From assembly GCA_964019135.1 (NCBI GenBank), contig CAXHSH010000416.1:962701-1026700 (forward strand): DNA of 64,000 bases. Reading direction: 5' to 3'. Of this stretch, positions 35,101 through 46,904 are shown piece by piece. Under the pieces are notes generated by a model. It made no database searches. It was not told the origin of the DNA and was given only the letters and a program-made list of their open reading frames with translations. Position 1 is the first letter of the stretch, and every line of letters begins with the position of its first letter. Origin of the DNA: Arenicola marina (Eukaryota; Annelida; Polychaeta; Arenicolidae). The translations under genes were made by a program, and so were the position numbers.

Positions 35101-37097
35101 AGTATATGCGTAAATATGTAGTTCGGGGTAGTTTTGATCCGAATTCGGTTCAATCGGTTTATTTCGGGTGGGTGCGACATGAATCTGGCGTAAATATATA
35201 TTTCGGGGTAGTTTTGATCTGAATTCGGTTCTAAACGTTGATTTCTATATGGGTTGCGACATGAATCTGGCGTAAATATGTATTTCGGGGTAGCTTTGAT
35301 CCGAATTCGGTTCAAACGGTTTATTTCGGGAGGGTTGCGACATGAATCTGGCGTGAATATATATTTCGGGGCAGTTTTGATCCGAATTCGGTCCAAACGG
35401 TTTATTTCCGCAGTGTTGCGACATGAATCTGGCGTAAATATATATTTCGGGGTAGTTTTGATCCGAATTCGGTTCAAAACGTTAATTTCTATATGGATTG
35501 CGACATGAATCAGGCGTAAATATGTATTTCGGGGTAGTTTTGATCCGAATTCGGTTCAAAACGTTGATTTCTAAATGGGTTGCGACATGAATCTGGCGTA
35601 AATATGTATTTCGGGGCAGTTTTGATCCGAATTCAGTTCAATCGGCTTATTTCGGGAGGGTTGCGACATGAATCTGGCGTAAATATGTAGTTCGGGGTAG
35701 TTTTGATCAAAATTCTGTTCAAACGGTTTATGTCGGGAGGGTTACGACATGAATCTGGCGTAAATATGTATTTCGGGGTAGTTTTGATCCGAATTCGGTT
35801 CTAAACGTTAATTTCTATATGGATTGCGACATGAATCAGGCGTAAATATGTATTTCGGGGAAGTTTTATGATCCGAATTCGGTTCAAATGGTTTATTTCG
35901 GGAGGGTTGCGACATGAATCTGACGTAAATATATATTTCGGGGTAGTTTTGATCCGAATTCGGTTCTAAACGTTAATTCCTATATGGGTTGCGACATGAA
36001 TCTGGCGTAAATATGTATTTCGGGGTAGTTTTGTTCCGAATTCGGTTCTAAACGTTAATTTCTATATGGATTGCGACATGAATCTGGCGTAAATATGTAT
36101 TTCGGGGTAGTTTTGATCCGAATTCGGTTCAAACGGTTTATTTCGGGAGGGTTGCGACATGAATCTGGCGTAAATATATATTTCGGGGTGGTTTTGATCC
36201 GAATTCGCTTCTAAACGTTAATTTCTATATGGATTGCGACATGAATCAGGCGTAAATATGTATTTCGGGGAAGTTTTATGATCCGAATTCGGTTCAAACG
36301 GTTTATTTCGGGAGGGTTGCGACATGAATCTGACGTAAATATATATTTCGGGGTAGTTTTGATCCGAATTCGGTTCTAAACATTAATTCCTATATAGATT
36401 GCGACATGAATCAGGCGTAAATATGTATTTCAGGGAAGTTTTATGATCCGAATTCGGTTCAAACGGTTTATTTCGGGAGGGTTGCGACATGAATCTGGCG
36501 TAAATATGTATTTCGGGGTAGTTTTGTTCCGAATTCGGTTCTAAACGTTAATTTCTATATAGATTGCGATATGAATCAGGCGTAAATATGTATTTCGGGG
36601 TAGTTTTGATCCGAATTCGGTTCAAACGGTTTATTTCGGGAGGGTTGCGACATGAATCTGGCGTAAATATATATTTCGGGGTGGTTTTGATCCGAATTCG
36701 CTTCTAAACGTTAATTTCTATATGGATTGCGACATGAATCAGGCGTAAATATGTATTTCGGGGTAGTTTTGATCCGAATTCGGTTCAATCGGTTTATTTC
36801 GGGAGGGTTGCGACACGAATCTGGCGTAAATATATATTTCGGGGTAGTTTTGATCTGAATTCGGTTCTAAACGTTGATTTCTATATGGGTTGCGACATGA
36901 ATCTGGCGTAAATATGTATTTCGGGGTAGTTTTGATCCGAATTCGGTTCAAACGGTTTATTTCGGGAGGGTTGCGACATGAATCTGGCGTGAATATATAT
37001 TTTGGGGTAGTTTTGATCCGAATTCGGTTCAAACGGTTTATTTCCGCAGTGTTGCGACATGAATCTGGCGTAAATATATATTTCGGGGTAGTTTGTA
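35101..37097. repeat. Minisatellite of about 80 bp (about 25 copies)
   Basis: Tandem copies of a unit containing TTGCGACATGAATCTGGCG, TAAATATGTATTTCGGGG and GATCCGAATTCGGTTC. Two unit variants are mixed, one ending AAACGGTTTATTTCGGGAGG and the other AAACGTTAATTTCTATATGG. Groups of units repeat together (for example 35870-36100 and 36280-36500), so there is some higher-order order. Apparent ORFs on both strands are translations of the repeat. It begins about 165 bp upstream of the recombinase start codon. Confidence 0.93.
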
Positions 37098-37550
37098 ACG
37101 TCTGAACTCATCGCGTAGAATTGCTGTTCAGCCGCAAATTTTTGCCTTCAGCACAAATACTCACATGAATCCAAAAAAATTAATATCCGAAACTTGTTCT
37201 ATAGTAACTTCTTTAGTTCCGTGAGATATGGATTCGTGCCAATTCGTCGCCAATTTGTATAAACGACAAGTTTTTATTCTGTCACAAAACTGTTTTGCCG
37301 CTCGCCGCCATGTTGATGGGTCGTTCATACCCTCAGCGCCGCTTGTGAGCGACAGCGGAGTTATAATTCTAGAGGTCATCGTACTCTAATCTCTCTACTC
37401 GGTCGTTAAAAAATTGCGATTTACAGTGTCTTTCACGATCATTTCTCGGACTCATTTAACCACGATTTCCATTTAGGGGTACCAAAGTCTTTCACAACAC
37501 GTCCCTTTGTCGGCACGATTTTGTTCAAAAACCGCTTCAATAATGTATTA
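37098..37550. other. Unique sequence between minisatellite and LINE
   Basis: No gene or RNA recognised. A minus ORF of 72 codons (37161-37379) has no known relatives that I can see. Confidence 0.4.
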
Positions 37551-39731
37551 TTTTTTTTGGATAGAATCTTTATTGCCATGGATAGTACATAAATTTACAT
37601 AATAAAGAACAGGTTGGCAAGGAGCAGAAGTTGAGGCTTATTTGCTCACCGGGACTCCACATCTTTTTCGAGATCGGATCGAAGATGTATTATTGTAAAC
37701 TACAAACTGTTCTCTGGCATTGAGATAACTTTTTAGCCCAGTTAATGCAAGCCCCCTTATGCCGTATGTGTCTAACGTTTGAAACAATATATCATGGTCA
37801 ACAGTATCGAAGGCTTTCGAAAAATCGAGAAATATACCAACAGTAGTTTGTCCCATTTCCATAGCAGTTGTTAGTTTGTCTTGCAGAAGTAAAAGGGCCA
37901 AGGTAGTAGAGTGATTTGATCTAAAACCAAATTGTTTTTTATGTAGTAAGTCATACGTGTTAATAAAGTTGATTAGGCGTTTCTGCATCAGCTGTTCGAA
38001 CACTTTAGAGAATGTTGGAAGAATTGAAATTGGCCTGTAGTTATTAAATAATTTACCATCCCCGCCTTTTAGGATAGGTGTTACTTTTGCACGTTTAAGT
38101 TCTTCGGGGAATATCCCTTCACTAAATGAAAGATTAATTACATGGGTAAGGGTTGGGTGAGGGGATCTATAATCGTTTTGATTACTTTGGCAGTTAGCGA
38201 GTTCCATCCTGGTGAGCTATTCTTTAGGGATGCAAGAGCATTCCGGACTTCACTACTGGTAACTGGCTCGAGGAAAAGCGACTTATTATTGGTATCTTTC
38301 ATAAACGTAAGTGGGGAGTCTCCATTATTTGGGATTGTTTTTGTTATAGATTTACCAACATTAACAAAGTAGTTATTAAACTCATTAGCAATTTGGCTTC
38401 TATCTGTAATCAGTCCTCCTCTAATCGAAAATGTCGTTTGAAACTTCTGACCCTGTTTTTTTGTTTACTACCTCTTTAATAGTTTTCCACATCTTAAACA
38501 AGTTATTTTGATTGGCTTTTATGGCGGACTGATAATACGTTTTTTCAGCCGCTCTCAGAGTTGATAAAAGCTTATTTTTATATTTTTTATAATCATGTTC
38601 AGAATCTTTGGTTTTTAGTCTCATAAATCTACAATACAATCGCTTTTTCTTAGATATGCAGTCCTTTAATCCTGCACTGAGCCAAGGCTTTCTGTTTTGG
38701 TATTTAGATCTGGAGATAGTGAGAGGAAAACATTTCTCATGTATAAGAGAGATTGAACGATGCAGTTTAGTATAAGCTTCCTGGGTGCTGAGTGTCTCTA
38801 AAATATTATCCCAGTTTTCATTTGTTATACAATGAACAAAATTCTCAACATTTGGCTTACTCACATTCCTTTTCATGATGGTAACTCTGTCAACATTAAT
38901 TTTAACATACTCTGATATATAAAATACAGGAAAATGATCTGTGATATCTGTATACATAATGCCTTTCAGGGAAGAATTGATATCGCACTCGTTAGTGAAG
39001 ATATTATCAATCAATGTGGCTGTGGTACTCGTTACCCTGGTCGGTTTACTTATGGCGGGTAGAAACGCATGGCTAAACATTGAATCGATAAAATCAGCTG
39101 TAGGTCTATGTGAGTCCATATTGAGCAGATTAATGTTAAAATCTCCTGCGAGATAACAAACCACTTTTTCAGAGTTAATCTTATGCAATAGCTCGTCTAA
39201 ATGCTCAATAAATACAACAATGTTGGTATCCGGTGGTCGGTAAACTACACCCACTAAAATGGACTTCTGGCTTACATGAGCTCCCTTATCCAGTTGCACA
39301 AATAAAGCTTCAATATTTTCATTAAATACATCTAAGTCCGATCGCTTGCTGAAATTAACTCCTGATTTAATCAACATTGAAACCCCTCCACCAGTTCTGT
39401 CTTGTCGGTAACTATTGACAGGGAGATAACCGTCCAAACCATGCCAATCAACGTTACTGTCGTTAAATCAGGTTTCAGTAAAAGCATACACAGTAAAATC
39501 ATGATTTAGGGTTTCAATATAGGATCCAAACTGTGAAAAGTTTTTTTGAGCATTTTGTATGTTCATATGCATAATGGAAAACGATAAATCTTCGGGTCTA
39601 AATTCGTCACATGACTCATTGAAGGAGTCTTCTAAATAGTATTTGCAATTTGACATGCTTACAGACGAATCTACATAGAAATTTACATCAGGATCAGTGT
39701 CATTTAGCGGCACGTTGTTGTAAATGGATTA
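37551..39731 (-). pseudogene. Broken CR1/Jockey-type LINE (endonuclease plus partial reverse transcriptase)
   Basis: On the minus strand, an apurinic-type endonuclease domain runs from SFSIMHMNIQNAQ through AGDFNINLL and TDHFPV (39600-38900). A linker follows, then a reverse transcriptase with RPISILPTFSKVFEQL and FLDFSKAFDTVDHDI (38100-37800), which supplies the first catalytic Asp. Lesions: a TGA in place of Trp after the TET motif (39468-39470), frame changes near 38430 and 38170, and an abrupt end after RCGVPVSK, so the YADD box and thumb are missing. The 3' end is nevertheless present: AATAAA at 37569-37574 (reverse) and an A tail at 37551-37558. Thus about 1 kb is deleted internally rather than 3'-truncated. 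Dead element. Confidence 0.85.
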
Positions 39732-41012
39732 AACAACTGTTTTTCAAGCTCGACCAGTGGAATACGAGAATTATTGACACTACTAGACGAGATAGCAAGT
39801 TCGAAGGCCAGAGTCTCAGTTATGCCATTAAAAGGAAATATTTCAGTTATACAATTGGTGCAATACCATGGGTGATTATTTTCCTTTACAACCTGCAGGT
39901 CATCTCTGGAAAAATGAGATAAACAATTAACATGATAGATACAGTAGCAAATAGAACAGTTGAGTATAAATATTATGACAGGAGAAACTCATGGTAACAG
40001 TAATCCCAAATAATGGTAGCAACATACACAAAACTACATAAACATACTATATATATACAAGCAACGTATTAACATGTAAGATAGTGATGCCAGTAACACA
40101 TGGAACGAACGCAAAGTGATCCGTTTTCCACCTATCGGGTACTCCGTCTTTACAGATTAGGGTGTGGGCGATTAAACAAAACAAAACACTCAAGAGTGAT
40201 CAGATGCTTTTCTCGCATGGTAGCCAAGCAGTGTCACGCTTAGAAAGTCGAACAACGAGTTGTATGAGGTGGGGCGGTATTGCAGGCCAATGCATTTTAA
40301 ATGCATGTGTGAAAGTCACCCTCAACGCCACATGGGGGTCATTATAGCTGCTGTATAACCCCCTTGACTGGGATGGGAGAGAGGGGGGCACCTTGCGCAG
40401 ACATAGCTTGGAGCACTAGCCATAGGCCAATACAGTCGACAGGACATTCAACATTTTGACTGACTCACGCATAGCTCACAACACGGTCAAGTGCCCTGGC
40501 ATAAGATGAAGTAGACAAGTATCCCTCTTGTAGTAAGAAAAGTAGGGCAAGAAAAGTACATGCATCAAATGTTCTGTAATGAGATGTTGGTCAATTTCCC
40601 TGTTAGTACACGTACCCTTGTTCACATTATAGTTCACGTGTTGGCCACGCACAGCTTGTACTCTGAAATTTACTATTGAGGGATGGAAGAAAGGAGAGTT
40701 CAATTATTTGAACCACAGTATCGCTAAAACTAATACCTCCATTTACATTTACATTAACATTAACATTTACATTTATCGGGCACCTGGAGCTCCGCCGTTA
40801 TAATTTAGCAATACAATGTCAGTCCTCATGCTATTAGTCTGGCTGTGCATACATCATCGAACCGGAAGCAATCATTTGATTAACTCACGAGTTGTTTGTA
40901 GCGTGGTATCAAATATCCATCATTCGAGCAACCAACATACATCTAGTCTGATAACATTACGATCAATGGGGCCATTTAGGGAAATATGTTAATAGTATTA
41001 ACAAGAAAACCC
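39732..41012. other. No gene recognised
   Basis: Moderately AT-rich unique DNA. It may include the LINE's 5' region (the endonuclease frame is closed just upstream of 39731). A short run of ACATTTACATTAACATT words lies at 40743-40775. Otherwise I see nothing. Confidence 0.35.
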
Positions 41013-41601
41013 TGTTGGAAACATATTTTGAGAATAGAATACCGTTTGTATGGCCAATTATGCTCTGCCGCTGTTGTGGATCCAATTATTCGGCTACATG
41101 CTACTTCTCAATCGCGACAATAGACATGTGGTATGCCAGGTCCAATGCTTTTGCGCCATACTGTAGTTTGCGCGCGTGAGTTACTATAGCAACCACAGCG
41201 GTGATGTCACCGCTTGGATTGAGTTTGAAGTCAGTTAGTCAGTCAGCGGCGTTGCGGGAGGACGGGTTTTAGCTAGCCAGCTAGGAGGGATTTACGTTGG
41301 ATTCACCGCCCTGCGGAGCAAGGGGCTGGCAGCAGTTTCACCAACTGCTGCCAGGTAAGTGACACCGATAACGGAGTTCGTGACTTGTTTTTTTATTTGA
41401 GTTTAAGGGTTTAATAAATGATCGAAACTTTAACCACTTCGTTTCGCCTCAGTGCCTTCGCCACCACGTGTCAACGTAAGACCGAACTCGGAACGAACAC
41501 CCAGTTGGGGTTGTCGAAATTAAGTTTAGAAGTAATTAGAATAACACAACGAGAAGTACATTAAAGTAGAGAAAAGACCCCCCCATTCCCAAAATATCAC
41601 A
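41013..41601 (+). repeat. Probable BEL/Pao-type LTR
   Basis: The stretch begins TGTTGGAAAC and ends AATATCACA, giving TG...CA ends. It contains a GC-rich transcription-start-like region and an AATAAA (41414-41419). It is followed one base later by TTTGGTGCCGTGACCAGGAT, a primer-site pattern seen in BEL elements. No gag follows, so it is a remnant. The left boundary is inferred from sequence form only, and no second LTR was seen. Confidence 0.5.
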
Positions 41602-41621
41602 TTTGGTGCCGTGACCAGGAT
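41602..41621 (+). promoter_or_regulatory. Primer-binding-site-like sequence after the LTR
   Basis: TTTGGTGCCGTGACCAGGAT directly follows the LTR end. The words AAAATATCACA occur both at the LTR end (41591-41601) and just after this site (41622-41632), which suggests a local duplication. Confidence 0.5.
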
Positions 41622-41676
41622 AAAATATCACAGACATACCTGTTTATTATATGTTTGCGGCGTCGACGTTTGTGAG

Positions 41677-42105
41677 TTACGAGTCAGTTACGGACAGCTG
41701 TTCTTTGCTCAGTGCTGATTCAACTGCCGCCTCCAGGAGCTTGAATCTGTCGGTGCCATGTTGTCTCACCGCGAAGCGTCTTGTGATGATGACAGCAATG
41801 TTGTTACGCTTGTGTCGCCTGAGGATATATCTGACGTGACTTCCGGAGCCGTAGTCTCCATCTTCCTGCCATCCTTCCTGATCGGGAGAAAGTCGGTACA
41901 CGGCCTCATTGTGAGCAGCCCCGGCGCGCTGTGGATCCATCAGGAGACGACGATAGGCCTTCCGGACATCCTGGATTGTCTTTACCTTGACCAGAGTGGC
42001 GTAGGCACTTGCTCCTTTGGCGGTGATTGTATCCCCAGTGAAACACACATCTTGGGTCAACAGTTCCTCTGCCCTCTCTGCCGGCGATAGAGCTAGTATA
42101 TCTTG
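41677..42105 (-). pseudogene. Impact N-terminal (YigZ-like) domain fragment
   Basis: The minus frame 42060-41677, extended a little upstream, reads a domain with AHNEAVYRL, an EDGDYGSG motif (family form DDGEHGAG), NNIAVIITRRFAV and HGTDRFKLLEAA. These match the Impact-N/UPF0029 fold in order and spacing, although the usual RWFGG..LGPDRF has drifted (RRFAVRQHGTDRF). It is a single exon-like piece just downstream of the DUF6589-like pieces on the same strand. No neighbouring domain completes it. Role unknown; likely a broken transposon-associated or duplicated gene. Confidence 0.5.
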
Positions 42106-42132
42106 AGCTGTGATAGCAGGTAATAAATCAGT

Positions 42133-43030
42133 CTACTTTCCGATTACTTGCTCATTGTCAAATATATTTATTGTGTCTCCATCAGGGACGGAAGGAAGTG
42201 GTGTGTTCTGAGACTTTAGCCATGATTGCACTGTAGAATATCCTCCGCCAGGGCAGGATGCATTGAGAAGGTCAACAGATAATTTACTTGTGGTGGATGC
42301 GTATAGGTTTAAGGACTGGAGAAACGACAGTGGAGAGACAAGTCGGTTATAACGTAAGCTATAGATCTGTTCTATTGACCGTGATGCCCACTGATCCCTC
42401 AATGAAATTCTGTAGCATTTCATTTCGACTATTCACCCAAGAGCGAAGATCGAAATCTTTGAGAAATGCAACATCAGTGTACTGCGCAGATATGTCAAGA
42501 CAGTCTTCGTAAATATCACCACTGATGGTCTGGCCCAACGCCTTTGCTGCAGTACACTTTTCACTTGGGGATAAGATGAAAAGTTGAAAAGTTCAATGAA
42601 TGTATGTCGTTCGCCCTCGCTTAAACGTTGCACCTGTTCCAAGATACTGGAGCTATTATTGTCGCATGTTTTGGGGCTGCCAGTAAACACTTTTTTGATC
42701 AGTCCAGTTTTACCAGTATCAATTTGGTGCGATCTTTTAGCTTTTCTTCCTGGCTTTGGGTTAAAGGTTGTATCTAAAGTGAATGTCATAGGATGGATGT
42801 AAGTTTGGAACACCCCACCATGCTTCTGGGTCTTTCGGTGTCGTTCAAACAACAGTTCGTGGGACCTGCACAGTCTAGATGGATGTACTTGAGGGTCCTC
42901 ACTTGTAAGATTTATGTCAAACAAAGCTTTGAATTCAGTAACATAGTCAAATTTTGAGTTGGAGACTGGATTCTGCAGATCTTCAGTTCCGCAAATACGG
43001 CATGCTTCTGATGCTGAAGTTGGTTCACAC
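42133..43030 (-). pseudogene. DUF6589-like transposon-type protein, frameshifted
   Basis: Reading leftwards on the minus strand: a zinc-finger-like CRICG (about 42990) with a later CRSHELLFERH, a linker with FNPKPGRKAKRSHQ, LSEGERHTFIELFNF, then in another frame SEKCTAAKALGQTISGDI and LRSWVNSRNEMLQNF, then in the first frame IEQIYSLRYN, CPGGGYSTVQSWLKSQ and DNEQVIGK. The order and wording follow proteins carrying DUF6589, which are multi-copy in many invertebrate genomes. At least two frame changes show it is decayed. The family's function is not established; association with Academ or KDZ-like transposons is my inference. Confidence 0.5.
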
Positions 43031-43499
43031 CTTTAAAAAACATTCGCCGGTGGAGTTAAAACTATATAGGGGAAGATTGGTGTGGGAGGGTAGAGTCCTT
43101 AGAGAAATCGACAGGAAGGGTGAAAGGACTGATGTATATATAGGCTGCATATGCTGAACTTCTGGCATCGCCGACATTACAAGTACCTGATAGTTGGGCA
43201 CAAGCTGTTGGCCTGTAAGTAATCGTTTCCAAACGTTTTCTTTGAGAACATATCTATATATATGTTTACCGTTTTTATGTTTTTCCTTGGCGAATAAGTA
43301 TTCATTAAGCTCATTTGAGTATTTTGTAATAATACACTTTTTCAACATACGTCTATAGAGACATGGGTATAATCAATAATTAGAAAAATATTACTCCCGG
43401 GTTAAGTAACATTTTTGTCATTATCATGTTTAAACGTAAATAGAACGAATAGAACAGTGTACGAGTGGACACGCTATAGAATATTCCTCCATCCTACCA

Positions 43500-43900
43500 G
43501 ACACGGGCGGTCAAGCTCCTGAGCGGCTCCGACATGAGTTGACGTGGGAGAGGGTGGCCAACCTCAGTGGACGACCTGGAGGAAACATTGGCTTGGACTT
43601 AGTCAATGAGTTTTTGAACGACGATTTCAAAGATAACACTGGAGGCTTTTGTCTTAAAGGTAATGTTTTACGGCGCTTTTATCTTTAACATTATGTTCTC
43701 GCTGTGGATTATGCCCATATTAAACGTATATCAAACGCCTTATTCTCAACTTGCAGAAATGCTGAAGAGGGGCAGGGGCAATTACACAGATGAGCAGTTG
43801 AGGAGATGCAGCCAAATGAGCGGAGCCTTCGGCAAGCACCTCGACGATCTTCACGATCTTCATGATCCATGGAGACGTCGAGACGGGACATGGCAACCAA
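43500..43900 (+). pseudogene. Two-exon fragment of a transposon-type protein
   Basis: On the plus strand an exon-like stretch reads ERLRHELTWERVANLSGR and LDLVNEFLNDDFKDN and ends at a donor (AAAGGTAATG, near 43661). After an acceptor (TTGCAG, 43752-43757) it continues EMLKRGRGNYTDEQLRRCSQ. These pieces resemble the C-terminal part of DUF6589-type proteins, but they lie on the opposite strand to the pieces at 42133-43030. Either an inversion or a second copy would explain this. The right-hand end fades into unrelated frame. Confidence 0.4.
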
Positions 43901-44144
43901 GACGTACAATCCAAGCTACAGGCGAGACATACGCGCATATTCATCTCTGTCTTTTCTCCCATGCGTCTGATGCGGTACAGCGGGCCTCACGCTCACCAGG
44001 CGTTTGAAGACGTACCGATGTGGAACAGACTGCGCGACCCACACGCACTTGGCCGCCGACTTCGCGAACTCAGCAGCGTCAGCGACGACTGGACAAAAAA
44101 AACCTTTACTGGTCTAATTCAGAACCGTCACGGAACCCTGTGAA

Positions 44145-44455
44145 GTGTGAGGTGTAATGGGTCAACCCACCCCCTCCCTCCCTCCCTCCCCATCCCCTTG
44201 GACAGTGACGGGATGTATATACCGTTCTAGAAGAGTGTGACAAGTGTGATCAAGCGTGATGCCCCCCCCTATCCCCTTGGCCTGTCACGGGTTTTAAATA
44301 CATATCTCGGAAACTGTGATGGGTCCACCTCACCCCCTCCCTCCCTCCCTCCCCATCCCCATTGGCAAGTCACGGGGTGTAAATACCGTTCTCGAAGAGT
44401 ATGAAAAAGTGTGACGAAGTGTGAGGGGTCAACCCCCTGCCCCTGCTGGGAACTG
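44145..44455. repeat. Three-copy tandem repeat of about 110-130 bp with CCCT runs
   Basis: Copies of the pattern GGGTCAACCCACCCCCTCCCTCCC, CCCATCCCCTTGG, CACGGGNTGTAAATACCGTTCT and AGTGTGA recur at about 44155, 44270 and 44310. They are separated by GTGTGA-rich joins. Confidence 0.6.
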
Positions 44456-44577
44456 TCGCGATGAGACTGACTCCTCCGCTACTTATTCTCCCGGCTTTCG
44501 GAACAGAATTTGCAACAATTTGGCCCACTGCAACAGCTTCGGATATCACTTGACTTCATCTGAGGCAGGTGTAAGGC

Positions 44578-44885
44578 CTAAAGCACAAACCGCCTGCGGC
44601 ACCTAGTGCTAATATCCCTCGCGAGATATTTCACGTCCTGATCTATGACGTCACTGTTCAGACAGTTTCGCGGCAGGTACACGATTGCCTTCCCTGGACG
44701 TCCGTCCCGGGCGCACCTATCCACCTCTTGCCAGTAATTCACCAGTTTTGATGATGGGCCCCAGTGTAAGACGAACTGAACATCCGGTATCTGGATCCCC
44801 ATGCCAAAGGCGACGGTGGACACAATACAGCGGACGGCGCAGTTTGGTGAGGAGACGGCCGCTTGTTTGCAGATCAGTGTTGCTA
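44578..44885 (-). pseudogene. RecQ-type helicase C-terminal fragment
   Basis: About 100 codons on the minus strand read CAVRCIVSTVAFGMGIQIPD, FVLHWGPSSKLVNYWQEVDR and CARDGRPGKAIVYLP. These are motifs V and VI of RecQ/superfamily-2 helicases, whose arginine finger (GRAGRD in intact proteins) appears here as DRCARDG. An in-frame stop lies upstream near 44905, and the rest of the helicase is absent. RecQ-like helicases are carried by some Academ transposons as well as by the host, so this could be part of the same decayed element as the DUF6589-like pieces. Confidence 0.6.
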
Positions 44886-45087
44886 TATGGTCCCATCATT
44901 CTGTACATGATTTGTGTTTTTCGCAACAGTCTGCATATATGCATATTTTTTGCCCCCTCAACCGTTCACTACAACAATGGATGCGTGATACACCCTGTGG
45001 TAGCGTTCAGAGGTATCTCGAAAAGTAATGAACTGCAGAAAGGCTAGAATTTTTTTTCAGGCTATGATGGATATTGTCTTATGCGAA

Positions 45088-45216
45088 AGAGTTCCCACTT
45101 TCACGAAAGGTAAAACTCGTCAATACGAAGGAACGCGAGGGCAAGATCAATCAAAACAGCTTGCTGATATCTTTGGCATCGGAAAATCAACAGTTTTTGC
45201 TATGTTGATTGGTTGA
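45088..45216 (+). pseudogene. Helix-turn-helix fragment, pogo/Tigger-like
   Basis: The ORF end reads QSKQLADIFGIGKSTVFAML, the wording of a CENPB/psq-type helix-turn-helix at the N-terminus of Tigger transposases. It stops at once afterwards, and no DDE domain follows. Confidence 0.4.
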
Positions 45217-46904
45217 TATTCTGTAACCCGACCACCTCCCTAAGTCGATCGATGAGCGGCAGTCCCGTCCTCGGTCGACTTAGAGAGAGAGGTTTTAGTG
45301 TACCTTTTATAACCCTGAATTACAATCCGGCCCCAAAATGTCGAAACCTGAAAACTCACTTTCCCATCCACAATTTGCAGATATCTCAGATTTTTACTCT
45401 ATACGCTTGTTTACAGTTTCCATCATAAAATAATTTATCTCAAATCGCTTTTCGCCCATTTTTACATATAGTATGTAATATATGAACAGGCGTCTGTCAA
45501 TATAATTTGACCTTGATATGTATTTTTTGGCCCAAAACTGATTTTGTAATCCAAAGCTCCACAATTTTGTGGAATGTTCGCACGATTTTCTACCCTTCTA
45601 CTCCACCTATCACTTTCATATTTCACACTTATGCACACCTATACACTTGTTAAAATACAAATAAATCACGCAGATAAAACAAATCTGAAATTTGTTTCCA
45701 CTTTGTACAACATTTTGGACATTTTCTTTCAGTAAGATTCGTATTACGGAAAATGTTCAGACCATTTTCGGATATTTTATAGAGGGTTGCTATTAGATTT
45801 TAAACGAAAAGCAAAATTACAAAAAAGTTCATATATGCGACAAAGCCACAGTCACTCTTCTTGTCATACACATTTTGACACAACGTTCTAACATTGACTG
45901 CGACCTGATTTCTAATAAGATTTGGGGTCAAATGCACCCAATGACTCGTGGCCACATCTTCTTTTTAATATTGTGGTATTACATGTCTAAGTTGCTCAGT
46001 TGCACCACAATAATGCGTTTTGCATCAAAAATAGCTTTTCTTAAGGTTATTTCTATATTGAGAAATAAGACATATTTCCGTTTCAAATTGGCTATAAGCT
46101 CCTCTTTGTTGAAAGAACATAGCAAAATAATTGTCCATGAAGACAACATTATTCTGACACCAATTGGGCCAAATTAGGACGCCTCCATTTCTCAATATCA
46201 AAAACATAGATTTTCGGTCGTTTTAGAGGCCCCCTTCAAATGACCACGTATGCCCTTAATATTGCACATGGATACTTGCGGTCTCTTTTATCGAATTTGG
46301 CATTCCATGGTCTCATATTGTGGATATACGGTCCTATATTGCCTTCAATGACCTTCATTTTAAACTTAGCTAAACAAGACACTATTTTGATCCCAAAACA
46401 GGATATATTTCATCGTCACGATCAAAATCAACCGAGTAACATCCGAGAAAGTATAAGATATATGAGACAGCTATCTGGACTACGTCATCATGCTGAAACA
46501 TTTGTGAAAATATCTTTAGTATAGCCATAACAAATAACATAAACACTATTTCCCCGCCAAAATCAACTTTGGGCGGGAAAATGGTGATTTTGAGATTTCC
46601 GGTTTGATCGTCGACCTCGGCTTACACCCTATAGACAGTTATGCAGTAAATCTCACAGGCTTTCTTATGGTGTATATATCATGCCCTCACATCAATGATT
46701 TAGCATCGAAAGTGTTGAAAAACGCTGGAGATTTTATCATTTTTGGCTAAATTTGATTTCTCAAGGTCACCTTGCCTCTTATTATATGCGATCTTCTTCT
46801 GGTCGATATCGATTCAGACACACTGGTCAATTGGGCATATTTCTTAATCTAATCCTAAGTGGACAGACTTCGTATTAGGGCAGACAGACAAATTTGTTGT
46901 CACG
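45217..46904. other. AT-rich DNA without a recognised gene
   Basis: Two ORFs of about 95-100 codons on the plus strand (45875-46177, 46240-46524) have AT-driven composition and no family resemblance. I see no repeats or RNA genes. Confidence 0.4.

Noticed and set aside
35025..35508. ORFs of 84-150 codons in the 80-bp minisatellite
   Set aside because: They translate the repeat unit on both strands and are broken by unit-length changes.
40743..40775. Telomere-like or subtelomeric hexamer repeat (TTACAT/TTAACA)
   Set aside because: Very short, imperfect and not TTAGGG; ordinary low-complexity DNA.
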